11,054 nt of DNA, taken from contig JAXHUH010000079.1 of the NCBI GenBank assembly GCA_034211175.1, positions 1-11,054 of the forward strand, read 5' to 3'. The stretch's first letter is position 1. Every line of letters starts with the position of its first letter. The position numbers were made by a program, and so were the translations under genes. Below, piece by piece: positions 5,658-11,054 of this stretch. The stretch is from JAXHUH01 sp034211175 (lineage in GTDB: Bacteria; Actinomycetota; Acidimicrobiia; Acidimicrobiales; CAIXPF01). The notes beneath the pieces are model-generated. The model saw only the letters and a list, made by a program, of their open reading frames with translations, was not told the DNA's origin and ran no database searches.

Positions 5658-7035
5658 TCATCGCCACGTCGCCGATCACCAGCGCCGGTGCCCCGGTACC
5701 GCTCGGCAGCCACTCGACGTCGCGCCCCACGGCGATCACGTCGAGCAGGAGCCGCTGCAGCGTGGACCCGAGCGTGACCTCACGGACCGGTTCGGCCAGC
5801 TCGCCGTCGCGCACCATGAGGCCCTCGGCGCCGACCGAGAAGTCGCCGCTCACCGCGTTCACGCCCGAATGGAGCCCGTTGAGGCTCTGGACGACCAGGC
5901 CCCGCTCGGTGCCGGCGACGAGGTCGTCCCAGCCGCGCTCGCCGGGCTCGACGGCCATCGCCTGCACGCCGGGGGCCGGTGTGCTGCGGGCGCCCCGCAC
6001 CGCGGAGCCGGTCGACGCGGTGCCACTGCGCCGGCCGGTGTAGGAGTCGTGGAGGAACGTGCGCAGGTCGCCGCCGTCGATCAGCACGTTGCGCCGGCAC
6101 GCCAGGCCCTCGCCGTCGACCGAGCCGGCGCCGAGCGAGCGGGGGTCGGTCGGGTCGTCGACCAGGGTGAGCAGCGGTGAGGCGATCGTGTCGCCCATCC
6201 GGTCGGCGAACGGGGAGCGCCCCCGCACCACGACGTCTCCGGTGAGGGTGCCGGCGATGAGGCCCATCAGCGTGGCCGCCAGGCGGGGCTCGAGCAGGAT
6301 CGGCAGCCGCTGCGACGGCGCCTTGGTCGCCCCGAGCAGCCGGCAGGCCCGCTCGGCCGCCAACCGGCCGGTGCCGTCGACGTCGAGCGCGGATGGGTCG
6401 CGGCCGGCGTCGACGCCGTAGCCGGTCTGGGTGCCGGCGGCGTCGGCGGCCAGTGCGCTGACCGAGAGCCAGCACGACGTCGCCCGGGTCGACGACACGA
6501 GCCCGGCGGTCGAGGCGACGGCCAGCTCGGCGGCGGAGTCGCCGTAGACCGAGGTGCGCACCCCGGTCACCCTGGAGTCGGAGCCACGGGCGGCCCGCTC
6601 GAGCCCGAGCGCCAGGTCGATCTTGGCCTCGGCGCCGAGCTCGAGCACCGCCTCGTTCCACAGGTCGATCGGGGTGGCGGCGACTCCGTCGGGCTCGGCG
6701 AGACCAGCCCAGCGGTCGGGCTCGGCGAAGGTGGCGTTGTCGCGGGCCTCGGCCAGCGCGTCGGCGATCACGTCGTCGTCGAGGCTGCCGGCGTTGGCGA
6801 AGCCGACCCGCCCGTCGACCACGACGCGGATGCCGACCCCGGCCGTCTCCGCCGACGTGAACGACTCGACGTCGCCGTCGTAGGCCCGCACCGACGTGGA
6901 GCTCGACCGGCCGACGGCGACCTCGATCTGCTCGCCGGCGCCGGCCCGCTCGACGACGCGGGACGCCACCGCGGTCAGGTCGGGCGTGGTGCCCGTGCCC
7001 TGCGAGGTGGCCGAGGAGGGCGAGGACGTGCTCAT
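5647..7035 (-). CDS. pmbA: TldE/PmbA, non-catalytic partner of the TldD metalloprotease
   Basis: The 462-residue protein belongs to the TldD/PmbA (peptidase family U62) group. The N-terminal half carries the family features of FTSAETAGVGIRVVVDGRVGFA and the second half has RRNVLIDGGDLRTFLHDSYTG followed by NAVSGDFSVGAEGLMVRDGE. It lacks the HExxxH zinc motif of its partner, as PmbA proteins do. In E. coli TldD and TldE form a heterodimer that trims unfolded peptides, matures microcin B17 and degrades the antitoxin CcdA. The ATG at 7035 overlaps the tldD stop in ATGA, so translation is coupled and equal amounts of the subunits are expected. A longer frame extends upstream to 7122 but lies wholly inside tldD and is Arg/Gly-rich shadow sequence. 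No RiPP precursor or toxin-antitoxin pair is nearby, so a housekeeping protease role is likelier than peptide maturation. Confidence 0.93.
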   Translation of the reverse strand: MSTSSPSSATSQGTGTTPDLTAVASRVVERAGAGEQIEVAVGRSSSTSVRAYDGDVESFTSAETAGVGIRVVVDGRVGFANAGSLDDDVIADALAEARDNATFAEPDRWAGLAEPDGVAATPIDLWNEAVLELGAEAKIDLALGLERAARGSDSRVTGVRTSVYGDSAAELAVASTAGLVSSTRATSCWLSVSALAADAAGTQTGYGVDAGRDPSALDVDGTGRLAAERACRLLGATKAPSQRLPILLEPRLAATLMGLIAGTLTGDVVVRGRSPFADRMGDTIASPLLTLVDDPTDPRSLGAGSVDGEGLACRRNVLIDGGDLRTFLHDSYTGRRSGTASTGSAVRGARSTPAPGVQAMAVEPGERGWDDLVAGTERGLVVQSLNGLHSGVNAVSGDFSVGAEGLMVRDGELAEPVREVTLGSTLQRLLLDVIAVGRDVEWLPSGTGAPALVIGDVAMSGS

Positions 7036-8465
7036 GCCGCCGTGCCCCCGATGGTGAGGCCCGCGACCCGCAGCGTCGGCGTCCCGAAGCCGACGGGGAC
7101 GCCCTGGCCGTCCTTGCCGCACGTGCCCGGCGAGCCCATGGAGAAGTCACCGGCGATGGCGTCGATGCTGGCCAGCGCCTCCGGCCCGTTGCCGATCAGG
7201 TTGCCGTCGCGGATCGGCTCGGTGACCTCGCCGTCCTCGATCAGGTACGCCTCGGTCATGCCGAACACGAAGTCGCCCGACGCCGTGTTCACCTGGCCGC
7301 CGCCGAGCTGGGCGATGAACACGCCGCGGGGCGTGTCGGCGACGATGTCGTCCGGGTCGGCCGAGCCGCCGCCGATGTAGGTGTTGGTCATCCGGACCAT
7401 CGGCAGGTGGCGGTAGCTCTGACGGCGGCCGTTGCCCGACGACGTGCGGCTCTCGCGCCCGCCGGCCCGGCGGTCCCACAGGTAGTCGGTGAGCACGCCG
7501 TCCTCGATCAGCACGTTGCGGCGGGCGAGGTGGCCCTCGTCGTCGATGCCGACGAAGCCCCACTCCCCCGACATGGTGCCGTCGTCGACCACGGTCACCC
7601 CGTCGGCCGCGACCTTCTCCCCGACCCGGCCGGCGAACACCGACGCACCCTTGGCCACCAGGTCGGCCTCGAGCCCGTGCCCGCAGGCCTCGTGGAACAG
7701 CACGCCGCCCGAGCCGGCCGAGATGACGACCGGGAGCGTGCCGGTCGGCGCCGGTCGCGCCTTCAGCTTGGTGAGGGCCCGTTGCGCCGCGGTGCGGGCC
7801 AGCTCAGCCGGGTCGTGGGTGTCGAACAGCTCGAAGCCGCAGGTCCCCCCGACGGACTGGCGGCCGGTCTGGAGCCCGGCGTCGCCCGAGGCCACGCACG
7901 ACACGGCCAGCATCGTGCGCAGCTGCTCGTCCGCCGCCAGGTGGCCCTCGGTGTTGGCGACGAGGATGCGGCGGCGGCTGTCGCTGTAGCGCACGCTGAC
8001 CTGGCTGATCGCGCCGCCGGCCTCGCGGGCCGCGGCGTCGGCCCGCCGCAGCAGGTCGACCTTCGTGGCCTTGGGCACGTCGGCCGGGTCGGTCACGACC
8101 ACGAGCCGGGGCACGTCCGCGTGGTGGAGCCCGATCGTGCGGCGCTCGCCCCCGCCGGCGCGGGCGGCGGCCGCGGCGGTGCGGGCCGCGGCGGCGAGGC
8201 CCTCGACGGTGAGGTCGGCGGTGTGGGCGAAGCCCGTCGTCTCGCCGACCATGACCCGGATGCCGGCGCCGCGGTCGCGGCTCGAGCTGAGCTCCTCGAC
8301 CCGTCCGTCGTCGTAGGACGCCGAGCCGGAGCGGCGGTCCTCGACGAAGACCTCGGCGAACTCCCCGCCGGCGGCCACGGCGGTCTCGAGGACCTCGCGG
8401 ACGACCTCGTCCTCCAACAGCACGGCGGCGACTCCCTCGTGGACGGCTCGGACCGGCCGACCCAT
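7032..8465 (-). CDS. tldD: TldD zinc metalloprotease, catalytic subunit
   Basis: The 477-residue protein is full length for TldD. The zinc-binding HExxxH motif reads HEACGH at 258-263 (codons near 7694), followed by GLEAD, which supplies downstream family residues. The TldD-type C-terminal cysteine segment GTCGKDGQ is present with Cys449, the position thought to complete the zinc site in E. coli TldD. Other family landmarks are RDRGAGIRVMVGETTGFA (63-80), RRNVLIEDGVLTDYLWD and VNTASGDFVFGMTEAYLIEDGE. With PmbA it should form a cytoplasmic heterodimer that admits only unfolded peptides. It is first in a minus-strand operon with pmbA and the PHP gene. The ATG at 8465 has a G-rich ribosome site (GGCGGGGGT) just upstream. 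The divergent region to 8690 contains a possible minus-strand -10, TACGAT at 8529-8534, without a clear -35. Confidence 0.95.
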   Translation of the reverse strand: MGRPVRAVHEGVAAVLLEDEVVREVLETAVAAGGEFAEVFVEDRRSGSASYDDGRVEELSSSRDRGAGIRVMVGETTGFAHTADLTVEGLAAAARTAAAAARAGGGERRTIGLHHADVPRLVVVTDPADVPKATKVDLLRRADAAAREAGGAISQVSVRYSDSRRRILVANTEGHLAADEQLRTMLAVSCVASGDAGLQTGRQSVGGTCGFELFDTHDPAELARTAAQRALTKLKARPAPTGTLPVVISAGSGGVLFHEACGHGLEADLVAKGASVFAGRVGEKVAADGVTVVDDGTMSGEWGFVGIDDEGHLARRNVLIEDGVLTDYLWDRRAGGRESRTSSGNGRRQSYRHLPMVRMTNTYIGGGSADPDDIVADTPRGVFIAQLGGGQVNTASGDFVFGMTEAYLIEDGEVTEPIRDGNLIGNGPEALASIDAIAGDFSMGSPGTCGKDGQGVPVGFGTPTLRVAGLTIGGTAA

Positions 8466-8678
8466 CGACCCCCGCCGGGACGGGTGACGGCTGGACGCAG
8501 CCGCGTCGGGCCGGCCGTCGAGCGGCTCATCGTAGTGGCCCGGTGTGACCGGGCGCCGGTGGCCGGACCGGCCCCACCCGCGCCGACCGACGGCGTACCA
8601 CGGTCGCCACCCAACCCTGAAGCCTCATCAGGCCCGGTGTACGCGGAGGGCGTGTGGTCCGGTCTGCGAACGGCGCCT

Positions 8679-8684
8679 TAGGGT
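8679..8684 (+). promoter_or_regulatory. -10 element for a leaderless thioesterase transcript
   Basis: TAGGGT (TAnnnT) ends 6 nt before the GTG at 8691, the same spacing as at mtnP, with no ribosome site between. The rest of the 225-bp divergent gap (8466-8690) shows only a weak inverted repeat, CCTGA (8616-8620) with TCAGG (8628-8632). Confidence 0.5.
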
Positions 8685-8690
8685 GGTCGG

Positions 8691-9068
8691 GTGCCATTGG
8701 AACAAGGGCTCAGGGCGGAGGTGTCGCTCAAGGTGAGCGACACCGACACGGCCATCGCCGTGGGGTCGGGTGACGTGCCCGTGCTGGCGACGCCGCTCCT
8801 CGTCGGACTGTGCGAGAAGGCGACCGTGCTCGCGCTCGAGGACCGGCTCGAACCCGACCAGACGAGCGTCGGCATGCGGGTCCAGCTCGAGCACCTCCAG
8901 CCGACGAAGGTCGGCGAGGAGGTCCGCGCCGAGGCGCTCCTCGAGAAGATCGAGGGTCGACGCCTCACGTTCACCGTGTCGGCCCACGACGAGCACGGCC
9001 TGGTCGGGGTCGCACGCGTGACCCGCGTCGTGGTCGACCGCGAGCGGTTCCTCGAGAAGCTCCACTGA
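8691..9068 (+). CDS. Hot-dog fold thioesterase, FlK (fluoroacetyl-CoA thioesterase)-like
   Basis: The 125-residue protein is a single hot-dog domain of the FlK-like group, which hydrolyses acyl-CoA thioesters. The catalytic residues of FlK (Thr42, Glu50, His76) have counterparts here at Thr34 (TPLLVGLCEKA), Glu42 and His68 (HLQPTKVGE); the spacings of 8 and 26 residues are identical. The end, ARVTRVVVDRERFLEKL, is the usual last strand and helix. FlK itself detoxifies fluoroacetyl-CoA in Streptomyces cattleya, but most relatives are uncharacterised and no fluorometabolism gene is nearby, so the substrate is probably an ordinary short or branched acyl-CoA. The GTG at 8691 is set by the family N-terminus and by the -10 element just upstream. 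It stands alone, divergent from tldD and 91 bp ahead of the next gene. Confidence 0.85.
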   Translation: MPLEQGLRAEVSLKVSDTDTAIAVGSGDVPVLATPLLVGLCEKATVLALEDRLEPDQTSVGMRVQLEHLQPTKVGEEVRAEALLEKIEGRRLTFTVSAHDEHGLVGVARVTRVVVDRERFLEKLH

Positions 9069-9146
9069 CGCCTGCGCACCCCTCGTTCGCGTCATTCGCA
9101 CGGGGGCTCGCGAGCGCGGCGGCGTCGCCGTCGGCCGTCGACCACC

Positions 9147-9152
9147 TAACCT
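9147..9152 (+). promoter_or_regulatory. -10 element for a leaderless flippase-like transcript
   Basis: TAACCT (TAnnnT) ends 7 nt before the ATG at 9160 and no ribosome site lies between. This is the third start in the window with this layout. Confidence 0.5.
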
Positions 9153-9159
9153 CGTAACG

Positions 9160-10215
9160 ATGACCGCGCCCGACCTTCCCGTCGCACGCGCCTCCTACCG
9201 CTCCACCGTGGTACGGCTGGCATGCAGCGTCGGCCTGCTCGGCGTGCTCTGGTGGACCATCCCCGACCTCGAGGCCTCGGCGCTCGTCCCCCGCTGGAAC
9301 GCCAGCTCGGCGCTGTGGCTCGCGGGCGCCCTCCTCGCCACCCTGTCGAGCTTCATCCTCGCCGCCGTGCGCTGGCGCGAGGTGCTCCGGGCGATCGGTT
9401 GTGACCAACCGCTGTCCCGCCTGCTCGGGTTCGTGCTCGCCGGCCAGTTCGTCTCGAACGCGCTGCCGTCCACCGTCGGCGGCGACGTGCTCCGGGTCCG
9501 GCGCCTGGCCCGCGACATGGGCAACTCGCTCACCGCCATGGCCTCGGTCGTGCTCGAGCGCCTCGTCGGCTGGTTGGTGCTGCCGGCGCTCACGTTCCTC
9601 GGGCTGGGCCTCAACGGCGGCCTTCGCCGGCTCGGCACCCCCGCCGCCCTCGCGCTCGGCGTGGCGGTCGTGACGATCACGGGCCTCGGCGCGTTCATCG
9701 GCGTCCTCGCCGACCGGCGCATGGCCCGTCGCCTGGCCGGTCGCAGCGGCTGGCGCCGGGTCGCCAGCGCGGTCGCCGAGGTGCTCGGCGGGCTGCGGGA
9801 CCACCCCACCGCCGGGCCGAACGTGCTCGCCATCGGTGCCGTCTACTCCATCACCATGGTCCTCGCCGCGTGGATGGCGGCCCGGGTGATCGGCATCGAC
9901 CAGGTCGGCCCCACCGCCGTGCTCGCCTTCTACCCGGCGGTGCTGGTGCTGCAGGCCCTGCCGATCGGCATCGCCGGCTTCGGCATCCGCGAGGGGGCGC
10001 TGGTCCTGTTCCTGACGCCGCTCGGTGTCCCGGCGGAGCAGGCCGTGGCGCTCGGCGTGCTCCTCTACCTGCTCACCGCCGTCGCCAGCCTCCTCGGTGC
10101 GCCCGCCTTCGCCATCGGCGGGCGGCCGTCGGCCTCGTCCGGCACGGCCTCCCCCGACCCCGATGCGACCTCGTCCAGCGACACCGGCACCGGTACCGAC
10201 GAGGTCGCGAGATGA
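9160..10215 (+). CDS. Flippase-like polytopic membrane protein (LPG synthase TM-domain family, UPF0104)
   Basis: The 351-residue protein has about seven or eight hydrophobic helices (approximately 18-33, 50-70, 85-100, 123-148, 161-183, 221-245, 252-290 and 294-318). Two family signatures are clear: SNALPSTVGGDVLRVRR (99-115) and PIGIAGFGIREGAL (268-281). These mark the lysylphosphatidylglycerol synthase transmembrane region family (AglD/MprF N-domain), where the MprF member flips lysyl-phosphatidylglycerol and others are thought to move glycolipids or polyprenyl-linked sugars. No catalytic aminoacyl-transferase domain is attached, so this is the flippase-type part alone. The last 30 residues are Ser/Thr/Asp/Pro-rich and probably a disordered cytoplasmic tail. 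The stop overlaps the next start in ATGA, so the two are translationally coupled and may act on the same lipid. Confidence 0.88.
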   Translation: MTAPDLPVARASYRSTVVRLACSVGLLGVLWWTIPDLEASALVPRWNASSALWLAGALLATLSSFILAAVRWREVLRAIGCDQPLSRLLGFVLAGQFVSNALPSTVGGDVLRVRRLARDMGNSLTAMASVVLERLVGWLVLPALTFLGLGLNGGLRRLGTPAALALGVAVVTITGLGAFIGVLADRRMARRLAGRSGWRRVASAVAEVLGGLRDHPTAGPNVLAIGAVYSITMVLAAWMAARVIGIDQVGPTAVLAFYPAVLVLQALPIGIAGFGIREGALVLFLTPLGVPAEQAVALGVLLYLLTAVASLLGAPAFAIGGRPSASSGTASPDPDATSSSDTGTGTDEVAR

Positions 10216-11054
10216 CGACTCCGGTCACCGTCGGCAACCCGGAGCGGCGCGGCGTCCGCCTGCGGTGGTACCGCGAGGTCGGCCTCGTCATCGTCTTCTA
10301 CATCGTCTACTCGTTCTGCCGGAACCTGTTCGGCTCCGCGACCGTCCCGCCGAGCGAGGCGTTCGCGAACGCGATGCGGGTCATCGACATCGAGGAGGCG
10401 ATCGGCCTCTACGTCGAGCCCGCCGTCCAGAAGGTGTTCCTCGACTTCGACCTGTTCCTGCGGGCCTGGAACATCTTCTACGGCACGTTCCACTTCGTCG
10501 TGACCGCCGGGATCATGGTCTGGCTCTACCGCCGGTACCCGGCCCGCTACCCGACCTGGCGCGACACCCTGGCGTTCACCACCGCGCTCGCCCTCATCGG
10601 CTTCAGCCTGTTCCCGCTCATGCCGCCCCGCCTGCTCGGCGAGTTCAGCCAGTTCGGCGGCCACAGCCTCTCGTTCCACTTCGTCGACACGCTCAAGGAG
10701 CACGGCGGCCTCTGGTCGTTCGAGTCGGGCGCCGTCGGCAACGTGTCCAACCAGTACGCGGCGATGCCGAGCCTCCACTTCGGCTGGTCGCTGTGGTGCT
10801 ACTTCGCCCTCGGCCCGGTGGTCCGCCGGCGCTGGACCTTCTGGCTGCTCGCCATCTACCCGTGGGCCACGCTGTTCGCCATCGTCGTCACCGCCAACCA
10901 CTACTGGCTGGACGCCGCCGGCGGTGCGCTCGTCCTCGCCGCCGGGTACGTGCTCGGCTCCCGCCTCGCCCGGTACTTCGAGCGGCGCGCCGAGCGCCGC
11001 GCGGTTGCCACCGACGACGAGCGGGTAGGCGCGGACGGGTCGCGAGGTCGTGAC
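10212..11054 (+). CDS. PAP2-superfamily membrane protein, Aur1/inositol-phosphotransferase-like (3' end beyond window)
   Basis: The frame is open from the ATG at 10212 to the right edge, giving 281 residues without a stop, so the end is not seen; the last residues are charged (from RRAERRAVATDDE), suggesting the C-terminus is close. Helices are visible at about 22-38, 85-106, 118-137, 185-202, 207-227 and 235-250. Motifs match the PAP2_3 group: FPLMPPRLL (134-142), AMPSLHFGW (184-192, with catalytic-type His189 in place of PSGH), and NHYWLD (229-234, His230 and Asp234). That group includes yeast Aur1 and bacterial inositol-phosphate transferases, which move a phospho-head group between lipids, as well as phosphatases. 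Substrate is unknown; a phospholipid or polyprenyl phosphate is plausible given the coupled flippase-like gene upstream (ATGA overlap). Confidence 0.87.
   Translation, partial: MTTPVTVGNPERRGVRLRWYREVGLVIVFYIVYSFCRNLFGSATVPPSEAFANAMRVIDIEEAIGLYVEPAVQKVFLDFDLFLRAWNIFYGTFHFVVTAGIMVWLYRRYPARYPTWRDTLAFTTALALIGFSLFPLMPPRLLGEFSQFGGHSLSFHFVDTLKEHGGLWSFESGAVGNVSNQYAAMPSLHFGWSLWCYFALGPVVRRRWTFWLLAIYPWATLFAIVVTANHYWLDAAGGALVLAAGYVLGSRLARYFERRAERRAVATDDERVGADGSRGRD

Noticed and set aside
7036..7122. Longer PmbA start upstream of 7035
   Set aside because: The extra 29 residues are Arg/Gly-rich and lie wholly within tldD; ATG 7035 forms the classic ATGA overlap.
5780..7150. Minus-strand Arg/Gly-rich frame of about 450 codons overlapping pmbA
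   Set aside because: It is a shifted frame of pmbA, with low-complexity Arg-rich translation and no family signature.
8616..8632. Inverted repeat CCTGA-N7-TCAGG between tldD and the thioesterase gene, considered as a repressor operator
   Set aside because: Only 5-bp arms and no regulator nearby or known consensus; too weak to call.
7407..8681. Plus-strand frame of about 420 codons opposite tldD
   Set aside because: It is antisense to tldD, whose HExxxH motif and full-length family match are unambiguous; the translation shows no recognisable domain.
10025..11053. Plus-strand Arg/Pro-rich frame across the flippase tail and PAP2 gene
   Set aside because: The frame starting at 10212 gives a proper membrane protein with PAP2 motifs and no stop to the window edge; this one is a shifted shadow.
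1..11054. Defence system, CRISPR array, insertion sequence, tRNA or integration site
   Set aside because: I saw no spaced repeats, transposase or recombinase motifs, tRNA cloverleaf or terminal inverted repeats on either strand.

Overview
The window is very GC-rich, with codons ending almost always in G or C, and most adjacent genes are packed tightly. The gene set (class E-type LAXTG sorting signal, serine-tailed FmdB zinc ribbon under a CIRCE operator, galU beside it, -10-only promoters placed for leaderless transcription) points to Actinomycetota. An environmental lineage such as Acidimicrobiia is my best guess, but that is inference from style rather than a marker gene. I see no rRNA, tRNA, CRISPR array, insertion sequence or phage gene; this looks like stable chromosomal sequence.

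Layout. Positions 1-1046 hold a secreted, probably sortase-anchored protein of unknown function on the minus strand. Next, also on the minus strand, come galU (UDP-glucose synthesis, 1171-2064) and plsY (first acyl transfer of phospholipid synthesis, 2159-2746). A divergent intergenic region (2747-2880) carries a near-perfect CIRCE element, the HrcA operator. Rightward from it run a small FmdB-type zinc-ribbon protein with a serine-rich tail (2881-3273), an S-methyl-5'-thioadenosine phosphorylase (3328-4089) and a membrane-anchored SAF-domain protein (4227-4850). A GC-rich inverted repeat separates this group from a convergent minus-strand operon tldD - pmbA/tldE - PHP phosphoesterase (8465 down to 4914), whose genes overlap at both joints. 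On the plus strand from 8691 come a FlK-like hot-dog thioesterase, a flippase-like polytopic membrane protein, and a PAP2/Aur1-like membrane protein. The last overlaps the flippase gene by ATGA and runs off the right edge.

How the genes fit together. Several act at the cell envelope: GalU supplies UDP-glucose, PlsY starts phosphatidic acid synthesis, the flippase-like and PAP2-like pair probably handles a lipid or lipid-linked substrate, and the LAXTG protein is destined for the surface. TldD and PmbA form a known heteromeric metalloprotease. The most informative regulatory feature is the CIRCE element in front of the zinc-ribbon gene. It matches what is known in Mycobacterium tuberculosis, where HrcA controls the homologous redox-regulated chaperone Rv0991c (Ruc). 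Most of the window is ordinary core genome, and I do not see a defence system or other wholly new multi-gene system.
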